From Polaribacter reichenbachii (GTDB taxonomy: Bacteria; Bacteroidota; Bacteroidia; Flavobacteriales; Flavobacteriaceae): 64,000 bases of DNA. The stretch lies in contig NZ_CP019419.1 of the NCBI RefSeq assembly GCF_001975665.1, positions 248,001 through 312,000 of the forward strand, written 5' to 3'. Under the pieces are notes generated by a model. The model had not been told where the DNA came from. It searched no databases and saw only the letters and a list, made by a program, of their open reading frames with translations. This document shows positions 44,008 through 53,042 of the stretch, piece after piece. Made by a program: the position numbers and the translations under genes. Numbering within the stretch: the stretch's first letter is position 1; each line of letters opens with the position of its first letter.

Positions 44008-44505
44008 GTGAAAAAAATCTTATTATTATCAGACACGCATAGTTACATTGATGATCAAATTTTAAAGTTTGTAAAACAAGCTGATGAAGTTTGGCACGCA
44101 GGCGATATTGGCGATTTAACTGTTACAGATACTATAAAAAAATTAAAACCTTTACGTGCTGTTTATGGCAATATTGATGACAAAGATGCCAGAGCTGAAT
44201 ACCCTTTAGATAATAAATTTACTATTGAAAATGTTTCAGTTTGGATGACTCATATTGGTGGTTACCCAAACAAATACAATTTAAGAATTCGTGAAGAAAT
44301 TGCGAAAAATGCACCAAAAATATTTATTGCTGGTCATTCTCATATTTTAAAAGTACAGTATGACAAAAAATTAAACCTATTACATTTAAACCCAGGTGCA
44401 GCAGGGAATCACGGTTTTCATAAAATAAGAACAATGCTTCGTTTTAAACTAGAAAAAGGAGAAATTAAAAATTTAGAAATTATAGAATTGGCTAAACGAG
44501 GCTAG
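44008..44505 (+). CDS. Metallophosphoesterase, YfcE/MJ0936 family
   Basis: A 165-residue two-metal phosphodiesterase. Motifs: LLSDTH (6-11), HAGDIGD, VYGNIDD and AGHSHIL, the metal ligands of the calcineurin-like fold, plus a late LNPGAAG. Known members hydrolyse small phosphodiesters in vitro. The start is GTG, immediately followed by KKILLLSDTH. Its last 14 bases overlap the end of the convergent histidine kinase gene. Confidence 0.9.
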   Translation: MKKILLLSDTHSYIDDQILKFVKQADEVWHAGDIGDLTVTDTIKKLKPLRAVYGNIDDKDARAEYPLDNKFTIENVSVWMTHIGGYPNKYNLRIREEIAKNAPKIFIAGHSHILKVQYDKKLNLLHLNPGAAGNHGFHKIRTMLRFKLEKGEIKNLEIIELAKRG

Positions 44506-46360
44506 GTTCTTCCTTTTCTAAAACTGGTAATTCTACCAATATTTGAGTTCCGTTGTTTTTAGAAGAATCAATTTTAAACTTACCTTTCATCATTTGAATT
44601 CGAGCATCAATTTGATTTAGACCTAACCCATCTTTGGAAGTAATTTTAGTTTTATCGAAACCAATACCATCATCAGAAATAATAATAAATAGTTTATCTT
44701 GTTTTTGTTCTAATTCAATAAGCGCATTACCAGCTTTACTGTGTTTTAAGATATTGTTTACAAATTCTTGTACAATATTATAAACCTTAATCTCAAAACT
44801 TTGATGGTATCTTTCTACATTATTAATTTCGGTTTCTATATTTAATTCAGAATTCGAAAACTTTTCTGCAATTTCTTTAATGGCGAAAGTTAGTCCGAAT
44901 TTTAATAATACAGATGAAATTAATGTGTGCGATAAATCTCTAATTTTATGAGATGCTTCTAAAATTATTTCTTGAGTCTTATCTATTTCTACTGGGGTTG
45001 CTCCATTAAATTGTTTTCTGGTTGCTTGTAAATGAAGATTTGCTGATGACAGTAATGCGCTTACACTGTCATGTAAAGTTTCTGCAATTTGTTTTCTTTC
45101 AGATTCTTTACCATCTATGGTAGCGTTTAAAACTCTTACTTGAGATTCAGACTTAAGTTTTTCAATATTCTGATCTTGAATTAATTTTGTTTTAGAAAGG
45201 TTTAATGCTAAGTTTTTTTGTTGTAAATTATTAATTACCAACCAATAACCAAGTATAATTATAACAAGAAGAAGAATAATACCAAAAATAGAATAAGTTC
45301 TCTGTGTTTTTAATCTTTTGTTTTCTTCTTCTTGACGAACATTTCTTTTTGCAACATCTACATCGTATTTTGCACTAATTTCTTCGATAATGCCTTTAAA
45401 TTCTTTATCTCTAATATCTTCCTCAATTTCAAATGATTTTTCTTGAAAATCATAAGCCTCAAATTCTTCTAGATTACGCATTGCCCAGGCCAAATTGTAA
45501 TATAAATCTGCTTTTGTTCTTATTGCATTTGAGTTATTATTATTTTTTATTAAATCTATGGCTTCTGAATATAACGCTTTTGCTTTTTGATATTTTTTTT
45601 GTGATAAGGATATATTAGCCAAAATATTTAAGGAAGTAGCTGTTTTTAAATGATCATTATTTTTTTTGTGTATATTAATGGCTTTTTTAGCATAATATTC
45701 AGCCTGAGTAAACACAGAATCTTCTTCATATATATTAGAAATATTGTTATAAGCAGCACCTTTCAAATTCTCAATTTGTGGATTGAGTTCAGGTAATTGT
45801 TCTATTTTTTTATAAGTTAACAATGCACTATCAATATAACTTTTCTTTTTAACGGCTAACTTTATACTATCATACTTAGAAAGTTTATTTGTCATATCAA
45901 TAGAAATATTTACACTATGATACGAGATTCCTACTTTAAATAAAGTTTTAACATAATCTAAATCTGAAAACCTAGAATTACTTTTTTCTACAACTGGCAA
46001 AGTAACTATCGCCAATGATTGTTTATAAAACAGTAATGATTTTTCAAATTTATTTGTCTTTCTATAAATTTCTCCTAACAAAAAATTACACTTGTAGATC
46101 CAATAATTACTTTCTAGTTCTTTACTTTTTTCTAAGAGTTCTAATAAATTTGTTAAAGCAATTATGTAATCTTGTTTCTGATAAAGTTTATAAACGTTTT
46201 CAAAATTTAATTTTAAAATTGAATCATTCTTTACAGATATAACAGATGAAGTCTTAAACTTTAAGACTTCATCTGTTATATCTGTTTGGGTTTTAGTAGC
46301 ATTTAATTGAGCTATAAAAAAGATAATTAATACGCTAGAAAAATATATTTTATTATTCAA
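44492..46360 (-). CDS. TPR-containing sensor histidine kinase (HisKA_3 type)
   Basis: A 622-residue protein with a signal peptide (about 1-22), a periplasmic region of several tetratricopeptide-like repeats (about 50-330), a single transmembrane helix (about 358-378), and a NarL/LuxR-type kinase core. The phosphorylated histidine is His430 in AETLHDSVSA; the ATPase has FVNNILKHSKAG, DDGIGFD and GLGLNQIDAR. The likely partner is the LuxR-type response regulator 1 kb upstream. The 3' end overlaps the phosphodiesterase gene by 14 bases. The signal sensed is unknown; TPRs may bind a peptide or protein. Confidence 0.92.
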   Translation of the reverse strand: MNNKIYFSSVLIIFFIAQLNATKTQTDITDEVLKFKTSSVISVKNDSILKLNFENVYKLYQKQDYIIALTNLLELLEKSKELESNYWIYKCNFLLGEIYRKTNKFEKSLLFYKQSLAIVTLPVVEKSNSRFSDLDYVKTLFKVGISYHSVNISIDMTNKLSKYDSIKLAVKKKSYIDSALLTYKKIEQLPELNPQIENLKGAAYNNISNIYEEDSVFTQAEYYAKKAINIHKKNNDHLKTATSLNILANISLSQKKYQKAKALYSEAIDLIKNNNNSNAIRTKADLYYNLAWAMRNLEEFEAYDFQEKSFEIEEDIRDKEFKGIIEEISAKYDVDVAKRNVRQEEENKRLKTQRTYSIFGIILLLVIIILGYWLVINNLQQKNLALNLSKTKLIQDQNIEKLKSESQVRVLNATIDGKESERKQIAETLHDSVSALLSSANLHLQATRKQFNGATPVEIDKTQEIILEASHKIRDLSHTLISSVLLKFGLTFAIKEIAEKFSNSELNIETEINNVERYHQSFEIKVYNIVQEFVNNILKHSKAGNALIELEQKQDKLFIIISDDGIGFDKTKITSKDGLGLNQIDARIQMMKGKFKIDSSKNNGTQILVELPVLEKEEPSLV

Positions 46361-46405
46361 ATGATAATAAATTTAAATCAATATATTATTTTAGAACATC
46401 AATTA

Positions 46406-47104
46406 TTATAATTCCTCTCCTTCATCAATAATAATTCTAGGTTTTCTTCTCGTCTCAGCAGAAGATTCAGATTCAGAAGATTTGGCACTTGTGTTTGTAA
46501 TATGATTAACAAAATCTAATTTTAATGGTGCATTTGACTCTTTTTCTAAAGTTCTAGAATAATTGATTTCACCTATTTTACCATCTTCCAAGTGTACTTC
46601 ATAAGTTGAAATTGCTTCATTATATACAAAAGATACTTCTACATTATCATTTACGCTAAAAGCTAAATTGTAAGTTCCATCTTCGTTACCTAAAATACTA
46701 TATTCTATTAATTTTTCTGTATTATCAGATTTACTTTGAAAAGTAAAATTATCATCAGTAATGGAAATTAATTTTCTATCGTTTGAATTAACATCAACAA
46801 AACCAACTTTTAATTTGTTATTATCAATTAATAATTCTTCAGACCTACTTTTTTCAATCGTAAATTGAGATGAAGATAAAATGAATTCACTTTTATTTTC
46901 TGTAATATCTGTAAATTTATCTATTTTAGTATTATTTGAAACATCAAAATTAACAGAATAAGCTCCTGTAGCATCTTTCTTAATTTCGAAAGCTTTTAAT
47001 AAACTTGTACTTTCATTTTCTAATGGAGTTGTTTCCTCATTAGAACAAGATGTAAATACTAATAATACTGCAGCAACTAATGCTAATAAACTATTTTTTT
47101 TCAT
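46406..47104 (-). CDS. Lipoprotein of the TPR-kinase module, unknown function
   Basis: The chosen ATG gives 232 residues starting MKKNSLLALVAAVLLVFTSC, with lipobox Cys20; an ATG 72 bases upstream would place the signal peptide internally. The mature protein is strand-rich with Asp, Asn and Ser, and ends in a basic-acidic tail RRKPRIIIDEGEEL. No family is recognised. It lies between the response regulator and kinase genes, 45 bases before the kinase, so it is probably part of the same regulatory unit, perhaps as target or modulator. Confidence 0.7.
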   Translation of the reverse strand: MKKNSLLALVAAVLLVFTSCSNEETTPLENESTSLLKAFEIKKDATGAYSVNFDVSNNTKIDKFTDITENKSEFILSSSQFTIEKSRSEELLIDNNKLKVGFVDVNSNDRKLISITDDNFTFQSKSDNTEKLIEYSILGNEDGTYNLAFSVNDNVEVSFVYNEAISTYEVHLEDGKIGEINYSRTLEKESNAPLKLDFVNHITNTSAKSSESESSAETRRKPRIIIDEGEEL

Positions 47105-47283
47105 GGTTAAGGAATTTAAATAAATATGTAAACTATCTTTTGGGTTATTTATAAAGGTAGGTTTTACAATGCACACAATAAAATTGTAAATATTGGGGAA
47201 AAATTTTTAAATCTTTTAGGGATTAACCATGAAAAATAGCTAAAGATTCAAAAAATAATTAAACTAAAATAATTGGGGGATTT

Positions 47284-47949
47284 TTATACTATTTTGTTTT
47301 TTACCGCGTACATTGCTAGACCTACTGCATTTTTTACTTTTAATTTTTTTAATAAACTTTTTCTGTATGTATCTACTGTGCTGACACCTAAACTTAAAGC
47401 ATCTGCTATCTCTGATGTATTAAACTGTTTCGTGATTAATTTTAACACATCTAGTTCTCTATCTGTTAGTGTTTCTATCAGAAAATCTTCTGGTAAAGCA
47501 CCTTCTTCTACTTGTTGACCTGCTAAAGTTTTTAATAATTGCCTTTGAATGTTAGGACTAAAATATTGCTCTCCTTTTGCTACAGCTTTAATAGCATCTA
47601 TGATATATTCTCCTGCATTGTTCTTTGTAATGTAACCTTTACAACCAAGGCTTAACATTTCTTGAACAATTTTAATATCATCATAGCTAGATAAAATAAT
47701 AACATTTTGTTTGATTCTGTTCTTCTTGAAATATTTTAAAACTCCAATACCATCTAAAATAGGCATTGTAATATCGAGTACTAAAACATCAGCTTCGTTT
47801 AAATCATTATCAAACCAAGTAGTTACTTCTTTACCTGTAAGAGAATATCCTCTTATTTCTATATCTTTATCGGTATTTAAAACAGCTATGATACCATCTA
47901 TGACAATTTTATGGTCATCAGCTACATGAACGTATATCTTATCTTTCAT
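47284..47949 (-). CDS. LuxR/NarL-family response regulator
   Basis: A 221-residue two-component regulator. The receiver has Asp11-Asp12, the phosphorylated Asp59 in VLVLDITMP and a conserved Ser in ILSSYDD plus Lys in TKNNA. The C-terminal helix-turn-helix is LTDRELDVLKLI, ... STVDTYRKSLLKKLKVKNAVGLAMYAV in outline. It binds DNA as a dimer when phosphorylated. It is preceded by a promoter with three copies of a palindromic motif directly upstream of the -33 element, which suggests it activates its own gene. Confidence 0.93.
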   Translation of the reverse strand: MKDKIYVHVADDHKIVIDGIIAVLNTDKDIEIRGYSLTGKEVTTWFDNDLNEADVLVLDITMPILDGIGVLKYFKKNRIKQNVIILSSYDDIKIVQEMLSLGCKGYITKNNAGEYIIDAIKAVAKGEQYFSPNIQRQLLKTLAGQQVEEGALPEDFLIETLTDRELDVLKLITKQFNTSEIADALSLGVSTVDTYRKSLLKKLKVKNAVGLAMYAVKNKIV

Positions 47950-47959
47950 TGTTACTTTA

Positions 47960-47990
47960 CAAATTTAAACTAGTTATTATCAGTATGCAA
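47960..47990 (-). promoter_or_regulatory. Response-regulator promoter
   Basis: On the minus strand TTG (47990-47988), a 20-base spacer and TAAATTTG (47967-47960) fully match the Bacteroidota consensus. The predicted start of transcription is only a few bases before the start codon at 47949. Confidence 0.75.
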
Positions 47991-48055
47991 TCCCCATAAA
48001 TGGTGAAATTTCACACTCCCTATAAATGGGGAGTCTTCTCCCTATAAATGGGGAG
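47991..48055 (-). promoter_or_regulatory. Three phased palindromic repeats upstream of the response-regulator promoter
   Basis: Two identical copies of CTCCCTATAAATGGGGAG (48016-48033 and 48038-48055) and a partial copy TCCCCATAAATGGTGA (47991-48006). The copies are 22 and 26 bases apart centre to centre, close to two to two and a half helical turns, and the nearest one touches the -33 element. This layout is that of an activator site array. Confidence 0.7.
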
Positions 48056-48160
48056 ATACACTTTATAGAAAGCTAAATATCAACACTTTAACTAATAAAG
48101 GGTTTTTAATATTTTTATTTAGAAAGTTAAAAATAAACTATTTTTTTTTCTTTAAAACGC

Positions 48161-48190
48161 AAAAAACCGAGAAAATTTCTCGGTTTTTTT
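48161..48190 (-). terminator. Intrinsic terminator after DUF4293 gene
   Basis: AAAAACCGAGAAA and its complement around a single-base centre, so the stem's own A/T ends supply the U-tract on the minus strand. It lies 27 bases beyond the DUF4293 stop. Confidence 0.8.
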
Positions 48191-48216
48191 CGCACTAAAT
48201 ATACTATTTGTTAGTT

Positions 48217-48648
48217 TTATCGCAACCTGTCTACAGATTTCACGAGATCTTCATCCTTTTTAATAGCTTTATTTGCTAAAACAACAAGCAAAATAGCTAA
48301 AATTGGTAAAAACATCCCAATACCTTTCTCAGAAACAGTAGTTTCTCCAGATAAATTTAGAGACAAATAAATCAATAATCCTAATAAAAAAAGATTTATC
48401 AAAATTATAATTCTACCTACTACAAATTGCAATTTTCTATTATTAAATAAAAAAATTGTTACAATTGATAAAATAGCAGATAAAATGAACATTAAAGGAA
48501 TTACTTTTAAGGTAATTGCTTCTTTCGAAAACAAATCTACAACAAATATTTTTTCTTTAATTGTATTCCATAAATTAAATACAAAAATTAATCCTCCAGA
48601 AACTACTGAGGCTAGTAATAAATAAATTGATTGTATTCTTTGAATCAT
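48217..48648 (-). CDS. DUF4293 membrane protein
   Basis: A 143-residue protein with four predicted transmembrane helices. It starts MIQRIQSIYLLLASVVSGGL, the characteristic start of the DUF4293 family. It is divergent from rho, a neighbourhood I recall as conserved in Bacteroidota. The function is unknown. The C-terminal tail is charged and cytoplasmic in the usual prediction. Confidence 0.85.
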   Translation of the reverse strand: MIQRIQSIYLLLASVVSGGLIFVFNLWNTIKEKIFVVDLFSKEAITLKVIPLMFILSAILSIVTIFLFNNRKLQFVVGRIIILINLFLLGLLIYLSLNLSGETTVSEKGIGMFLPILAILLVVLANKAIKKDEDLVKSVDRLR

Positions 48649-48699
48649 ATAAAAATATTGCAGTACAAAAATAGAATTTCTTTTTTAAAAAAAGAAAAG

Positions 48700-48728
48700 T
48701 TGAAAGTAAAAAAAAAAGTATATATTTG
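48700..48728 (+). promoter_or_regulatory. rho promoter
   Basis: TTG (48700-48702), an 18-base spacer and TATATTTG (48721-48728) fully match the Bacteroidota consensus. It predicts a leader of about 115 bases. Confidence 0.8.
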
Positions 48729-48752
48729 TGTTTATAATAACCGCACAAAAAG

Positions 48753-48776
48753 TATTGTATAGTACTATATACAATA
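48753..48776 (+). promoter_or_regulatory. Leader hairpin upstream of rho
   Basis: TATTGTATA and TATACAATA form a perfect 9-base stem around GTACTA in the rho leader. A role in rho autoregulation is inferred from position only. Confidence 0.45.
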
Positions 48777-48849
48777 ATTAAAAAATCAAGTAAACAATTT
48801 TTAAATATCTTAATAGTTTAAGATTTATCATAACTTAATAAATACATAA

Positions 48850-50508
48850 ATGTTCGAAATTTCTGAACTAAAAGCAAAAACTATTGCTGATTTGCAAGTA
48901 ATTGCAAAATCCATTGGGCTTACAAAAACGAGTCAATTAAAAAAATTAGATCTAGTTTATCAAATTTTAGATACTCAAGCCTCTAATCCTGCTTCAGCAA
49001 AAACTACTACTCCAACTGAAGAAAAGCCTAAAACAGAAAAACCAAAAAGAAAAAGAGTTGTAAAGAAAGCACCAGTTCCTGCAACTAAAGAAGCTGTTGT
49101 TGAAGAAAAGGCTGAAGTTAAAGCTCCTGCTCAGGAAAAGAAGGCACCTGTTAAAAGAGCTGTAAAAAAAGAAGCTCCAAAAGAAGCAAAAACAGAAGTT
49201 GTTAAAAAGACTGAGGTTAAAGATTCTAAAGAGCAAAAACCAGCTCATAACAACCAGCAAAGGACTAATAAAAATCAGCCAAGAAACAATAATCAACAGA
49301 ATAATAAAAACAAGAACAATAACCAGAATAATTCTAAAAATAATACCAACAGACATAAATCTGGCAATAGATACAGAGATCCTGATTTTGAGTTTGATGG
49401 AATAATAGAAAGTGAAGGTGTTCTAGAAATGATGCCTGATGGTTATGGATTTTTACGTTCTTCGGATTACAACTATTTATCATCACCAGATGATATTTAT
49501 GTTTCTCAATCTCAAATTAAATTATTTGGTTTAAAAACCGGAGATACAGTAAGAGGTAATGTTAGACCACCAAAAGAAGGCGAAAAATATTTCCCGTTAA
49601 TTAGAGTATCAAAAATAAATGGCTTAAATCCTAATATTGTAAGAGATCGTGTTTCTTTTGAGCATTTAACACCATTATTTCCTCAAGAAAAATTTAATCT
49701 AGCAGAAAGAGGTAGCTCTTTATCAACTAGAATAATTGATTTATTTTCTCCAATTGGTAAAGGACAGAGAGGAATGATTGTTGCCCAACCAAAAACGGGT
49801 AAAACAATGCTTTTAAAAGACGTTGCCAATGCAATTGCTAAGAATCATCCAGAAGTTTATCAAATTGTATTATTGATAGATGAAAGACCTGAAGAGGTTA
49901 CAGATATGCAAAGAAGTGTTCGAGGAGAGGTTGTTGCTTCTACTTTTGATGAACCTGCAGACAAACACGTAAGAGTAGCTAATATTGTATTAGAAAAGGC
50001 AAAACGTTTGGTAGAATGTGGTCATGATGTTGTTATTCTTTTAGATTCTATTACACGTTTAGCTAGAGCTTATAATACAGTTGCACCTGCATCCGGGAAA
50101 ATACTTTCTGGTGGTATAGACGCAAATGCTTTACATAAACCAAAACGATTCTTTGGTGCTGCCAGAAATATTGAAGGTGGTGGTTCTTTAACAATTATTG
50201 CTACTGCTCTTACTGAAACTGGTTCTAAAATGGACGAAGTAATATTCGAAGAATTTAAAGGAACAGGTAATATGGAACTTCAGTTAGATAGAAATATATC
50301 TAACAGACGTATTTACCCTGCTATCGATTTAATTAAATCTTCTACAAGAAGAGACGATTTATTACTAGACCCTAAAACTGTTCAAAGAATGTGGGTTTTA
50401 CGTAAATACCTTGCCGATATGAATCCAATAGAAGCTATGGAGTTTATTAATGATAGAATTAAATTCTCTAAAAATAACGATGAATTTTTAATTTCTATGA
50501 ATGGATAG
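48850..50508 (+). CDS. rho: Transcription termination factor Rho with long disordered insert
   Basis: A 552-residue RNA-dependent ATPase helicase that ends transcription. Residues 1-43 are the Rho N-terminal helical part. Residues 44-175 are an insert absent from E. coli Rho: first rich in Lys, Ala, Pro and Glu, then an Asn/Gln-rich stretch (about 133-168). The RNA-binding OSB fold starts at [12 protein letters not shown] (about 179). The ATPase has Walker [10 protein letters not shown] (Lys318), [16 protein letters not shown] and the arginine-finger region. Bacteroidota Rho proteins carry such inserts; in Bacteroides one is reported to drive phase separation. Confidence 0.97.
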   Translation: MFEISELKAKTIADLQVIAKSIGLTKTSQLKKLDLVYQILDTQASNPASAKTTTPTEEKPKTEKPKRKRVVKKAPVPATKEAVVEEKAEVKAPAQEKKAPVKRAVKKEAPKEAKTEVVKKTEVKDSKEQKPAHNNQQRTNKNQPRNNNQQNNKNKNNNQNNSKNNTNRHKSGNRYRDPDFEFDGIIESEGVLEMMPDGYGFLRSSDYNYLSSPDDIYVSQSQIKLFGLKTGDTVRGNVRPPKEGEKYFPLIRVSKINGLNPNIVRDRVSFEHLTPLFPQEKFNLAERGSSLSTRIIDLFSPIGKGQRGMIVAQPKTGKTMLLKDVANAIAKNHPEVYQIVLLIDERPEEVTDMQRSVRGEVVASTFDEPADKHVRVANIVLEKAKRLVECGHDVVILLDSITRLARAYNTVAPASGKILSGGIDANALHKPKRFFGAARNIEGGGSLTIIATALTETGSKMDEVIFEEFKGTGNMELQLDRNISNRRIYPAIDLIKSSTRRDDLLLDPKTVQRMWVLRKYLADMNPIEAMEFINDRIKFSKNNDEFLISMNG

Positions 50509-50532
50509 ATAATTAAAAATTTTTAATAAATA

Positions 50533-50563
50533 GAAAGCCTTTTTGAGAAATCAAGAAGGTTTT
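50533..50563 (+). terminator. Intrinsic terminator after rho
   Basis: AAGCCTTTTTGA pairs with TCAAGAAGGTTTT around GAAA, followed by Ts; one mismatch in the stem. Confidence 0.75.
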
Positions 50564-50782
50564 TTATTTATATCTATTTCCTGCTTCAGTACTCAATTTT
50601 TGTGAATAAACATAAATCTAAACAGTTAATTACTACTAATTAACAATATATTAAATAGAACACAACCTTTTTTAAATGACTTATAATGAGAAGTTGACCT
50701 AAGGTTGAAGCGAGCTAAACTTGTTTTAAACTAATAGAAATATGGATTATTACAGGCAATTATATTGTTTTATAACAACAAA

Positions 50783-50812
50783 AAAATCCGATCAAAAAAT
50801 TGAACGGATTTT
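50783..50812 (-). terminator. Intrinsic terminator after the ppiD-like gene
   Basis: AAAATCCG and CGGATTTT form the outer stem, with an inner CAA/TTG pair; the minus strand ends in a T-run. It lies 22 bases past the stop codon. Confidence 0.75.
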
Positions 50813-50833
50813 AATATTTTTAAAAGATCTCGA

Positions 50834-52921
50834 TTAATTAGTATACATATTATCTCTATTATCTACTACTGCTGAGGCTTCTTTAATTGCTTCGTAAATT
50901 TTATAGGTTAACCTTTTTCTAGATTCTGCAATTCTTTTTCTATTTGAATCATAATTAGGTAATGCTGTTGGTAATTCTTTACTGGTTAATTTAAAAGCAT
51001 AAACCCCTCTATCACCTTCTATAGAATTGTAAACTTTATTTGGTTCTGCATTATACATTGCACCTACTACTTTAGGTTCTACTCCTACTCCAGAAAGTGT
51101 TGGGCTTTTTAATGTTACATTACTTGCTGTTCTTACACTTATACTGTTTGCAGTAGCAATCTCAGTTAAATCTGACCCTTTTAATTTATCTTTTAATAAA
51201 GCTGCTTTCTTTTGATTTACTAAAATAGGCTTAACTCTACCTACTGCTTTAGTAACAGACATTAATCCTTTAGCTTCTGATGCAGTTACAACAGCAACAA
51301 CATGACTACCTTCTAAATCGAAGCTTTTAAAACTACCCACTTCTGAATCGCTATTAAAAGCCCAGCTTACAATTTGTCTTTCATTACCAAGACCAGGTAC
51401 ATTTTCATCTAAAGATTTTAAACCTACAGCAGGTTTAGCTATGTAATTTTTTTCTTTTGCAACTTCAGAAAAATCATTTCCTTTAGAAACTGCTAATTCA
51501 AATTCTTTTGCACTTCTAAAAACTGCATTTTCTGTTGCTTCAGAAGCTTCAATTTTTCTACTATAAGTAGCTAATTTTAGAACTTTTTGTTTATTTTTTT
51601 GATTATCAATTTTAATAATATGGAAACCAAACGGAGTTTGAACAACACCAATATCTCCTTTTTTACTTTCAAAAGTGTAATCTCTAAACTTAGGTGTCAT
51701 TCTAGCGTAATTAAACCAATCTAAATCTCCTTCTTTTGCTCCTGACCCTAAATCCGAAGAAAACTCTTTGGCTAAACTACCAAACTTACTTTTTCTTCTT
51801 TTTACAACATTATAAAGACTATCTGCTAATTTTTTAGCTTCTTCTTCTGTTCTTGTAACATCTGCAGCTGCACTTTGAGCTCCCATAAATGGAATTAAAA
51901 TATGACTTGCTTTAACAGAATCTGGCATTTGTGTTACTTCTGTAACTTTAGAAATTTTAAAATATCCTTTGTCTTTATAAGGACCAACAACATCTCCTTT
52001 ATTACCTTCAAAAATTAGGTTAGCTACTTCTTGATTTACAGAACTTTTATACTGAAAATTAGGATTAATACTAGAATCAGAATCATTTTCTGATAAAAAC
52101 AAAGCATCATTTTCTGTAGCTTTAAAGTCTTCAATTAAACTTGCAACATCTGCTTTTATTGCTTGCTCATCTTCTGGAGTTGCTACGATATCAAACTTAA
52201 CATAAGAAATATCTCTAGTTGCTTCGACCTTAAACTCATCAGAATGACTTTTAATATAAGCCTCAACTTCCGACTTTTTAATTTTAACTAAACTATCTGC
52301 AATAGAAGTGTAAGGTACATATACAAACTGAGCATTTAATTTAGTATTCTCAATCATATATTCTTGCTCTCCTTCTTTTAAAGAAGCTCCTAAACCAGCA
52401 GTAACTAAATTATTATAAGTATCTCTTTCAGATGTTTCTCTAATCTGATTCATATATCCAGACCACTGAGCCCATAATTCTTTGTTATTTTCTTTAGTAT
52501 CTGCTAAAAACTGTTTAAATTTATTTTCATCAAATAAACCTGCTTCGTTTTGATACTGAGGATTCGTTTGAACAAATTGTGCGTTTACAACTTGATTCCA
52601 AACATCAGCTTCACCAATTGTAATACCGGCTTCATCTAATTGATTAGCGTATATTTTTTTTCTTACAATGTTATCCCAAACTGTTTTAGCAGCTTGCATT
52701 TCAGAAACTCTATTACCTGTTTGTTGTTTATAAGCTTCTAATTCGTTTGCAAACTCTTGTCTAGAAATTGCTTCTCCATCTACTTCTCCAATTTCATTTA
52801 CTTTGTTAGAGTTGAAAAAATCACCAAGGGTTGATGGGTCTAATACAAAAGCAAAAAGTGCTAATCCAATAATGATAAGTAAGAACATTGAACGTTCTCT
52901 AATTTTTGATAAAATTGCCAT
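50834..52921 (-). CDS. PpiD/SurA-like peptidyl-prolyl isomerase, membrane anchored
   Basis: A 695-residue periplasmic folding factor. It starts MAILSKIRERSMFLLIIIGLALFAFVL (helix 11-28), the one-helix anchor of PpiD, followed by a SurA_N-type chaperone part (about 40-170). A parvulin domain is visible around 335-440 (VKASHILIPF, LAKEFSSDLGSGAKEGDLDWF, TPFGFHIIKI). It helps outer-membrane and secreted proteins fold after translocation. It ends the envelope cluster, 121 bases after the CorC-like gene. Confidence 0.9.
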   Translation of the reverse strand: MAILSKIRERSMFLLIIIGLALFAFVLDPSTLGDFFNSNKVNEIGEVDGEAISRQEFANELEAYKQQTGNRVSEMQAAKTVWDNIVRKKIYANQLDEAGITIGEADVWNQVVNAQFVQTNPQYQNEAGLFDENKFKQFLADTKENNKELWAQWSGYMNQIRETSERDTYNNLVTAGLGASLKEGEQEYMIENTKLNAQFVYVPYTSIADSLVKIKKSEVEAYIKSHSDEFKVEATRDISYVKFDIVATPEDEQAIKADVASLIEDFKATENDALFLSENDSDSSINPNFQYKSSVNQEVANLIFEGNKGDVVGPYKDKGYFKISKVTEVTQMPDSVKASHILIPFMGAQSAAADVTRTEEEAKKLADSLYNVVKRRKSKFGSLAKEFSSDLGSGAKEGDLDWFNYARMTPKFRDYTFESKKGDIGVVQTPFGFHIIKIDNQKNKQKVLKLATYSRKIEASEATENAVFRSAKEFELAVSKGNDFSEVAKEKNYIAKPAVGLKSLDENVPGLGNERQIVSWAFNSDSEVGSFKSFDLEGSHVVAVVTASEAKGLMSVTKAVGRVKPILVNQKKAALLKDKLKGSDLTEIATANSISVRTASNVTLKSPTLSGVGVEPKVVGAMYNAEPNKVYNSIEGDRGVYAFKLTSKELPTALPNYDSNRKRIAESRKRLTYKIYEAIKEASAVVDNRDNMYTN

Positions 52922-53042
52922 TCTTTTATTTATTTTCAGTGGGCGAATATACGATTTTTGGTTTTAATTTTGCAAACCAATTTGTACTAAATAAGTAGGA
53001 GAAAAAGTGTTGTTTTTTTTGATAAGATAATGGCAACGATAT

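Larger units (their letters stand above)
50509..50833. other. Intergenic region between convergent rho and ppiD genes
   Basis: Apart from a terminator at each end, this 325-base stretch holds an 8-base-arm palindrome GTTAATTA-CTAC-TAATTAAC (50625-50644) and a slightly GC-richer block around 50690-50720. No open frame, promoter match or RNA gene is recognised. Confidence 0.5.

Noticed and set aside
47991..48055. CRISPR array or tandem satellite from the repeated CTCCCTATAAATGGGGAG
   Set aside because: Only three short copies, with no spacers of uniform length and no cas genes; the copies are palindromic and promoter-linked.
49199..49405. Overlapping ORF within the N/Q-rich part of rho, and a long antisense ORF there
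   Set aside because: Both are produced by the repetitive Asn/Lys codons of rho in other frames and have no start context of their own.
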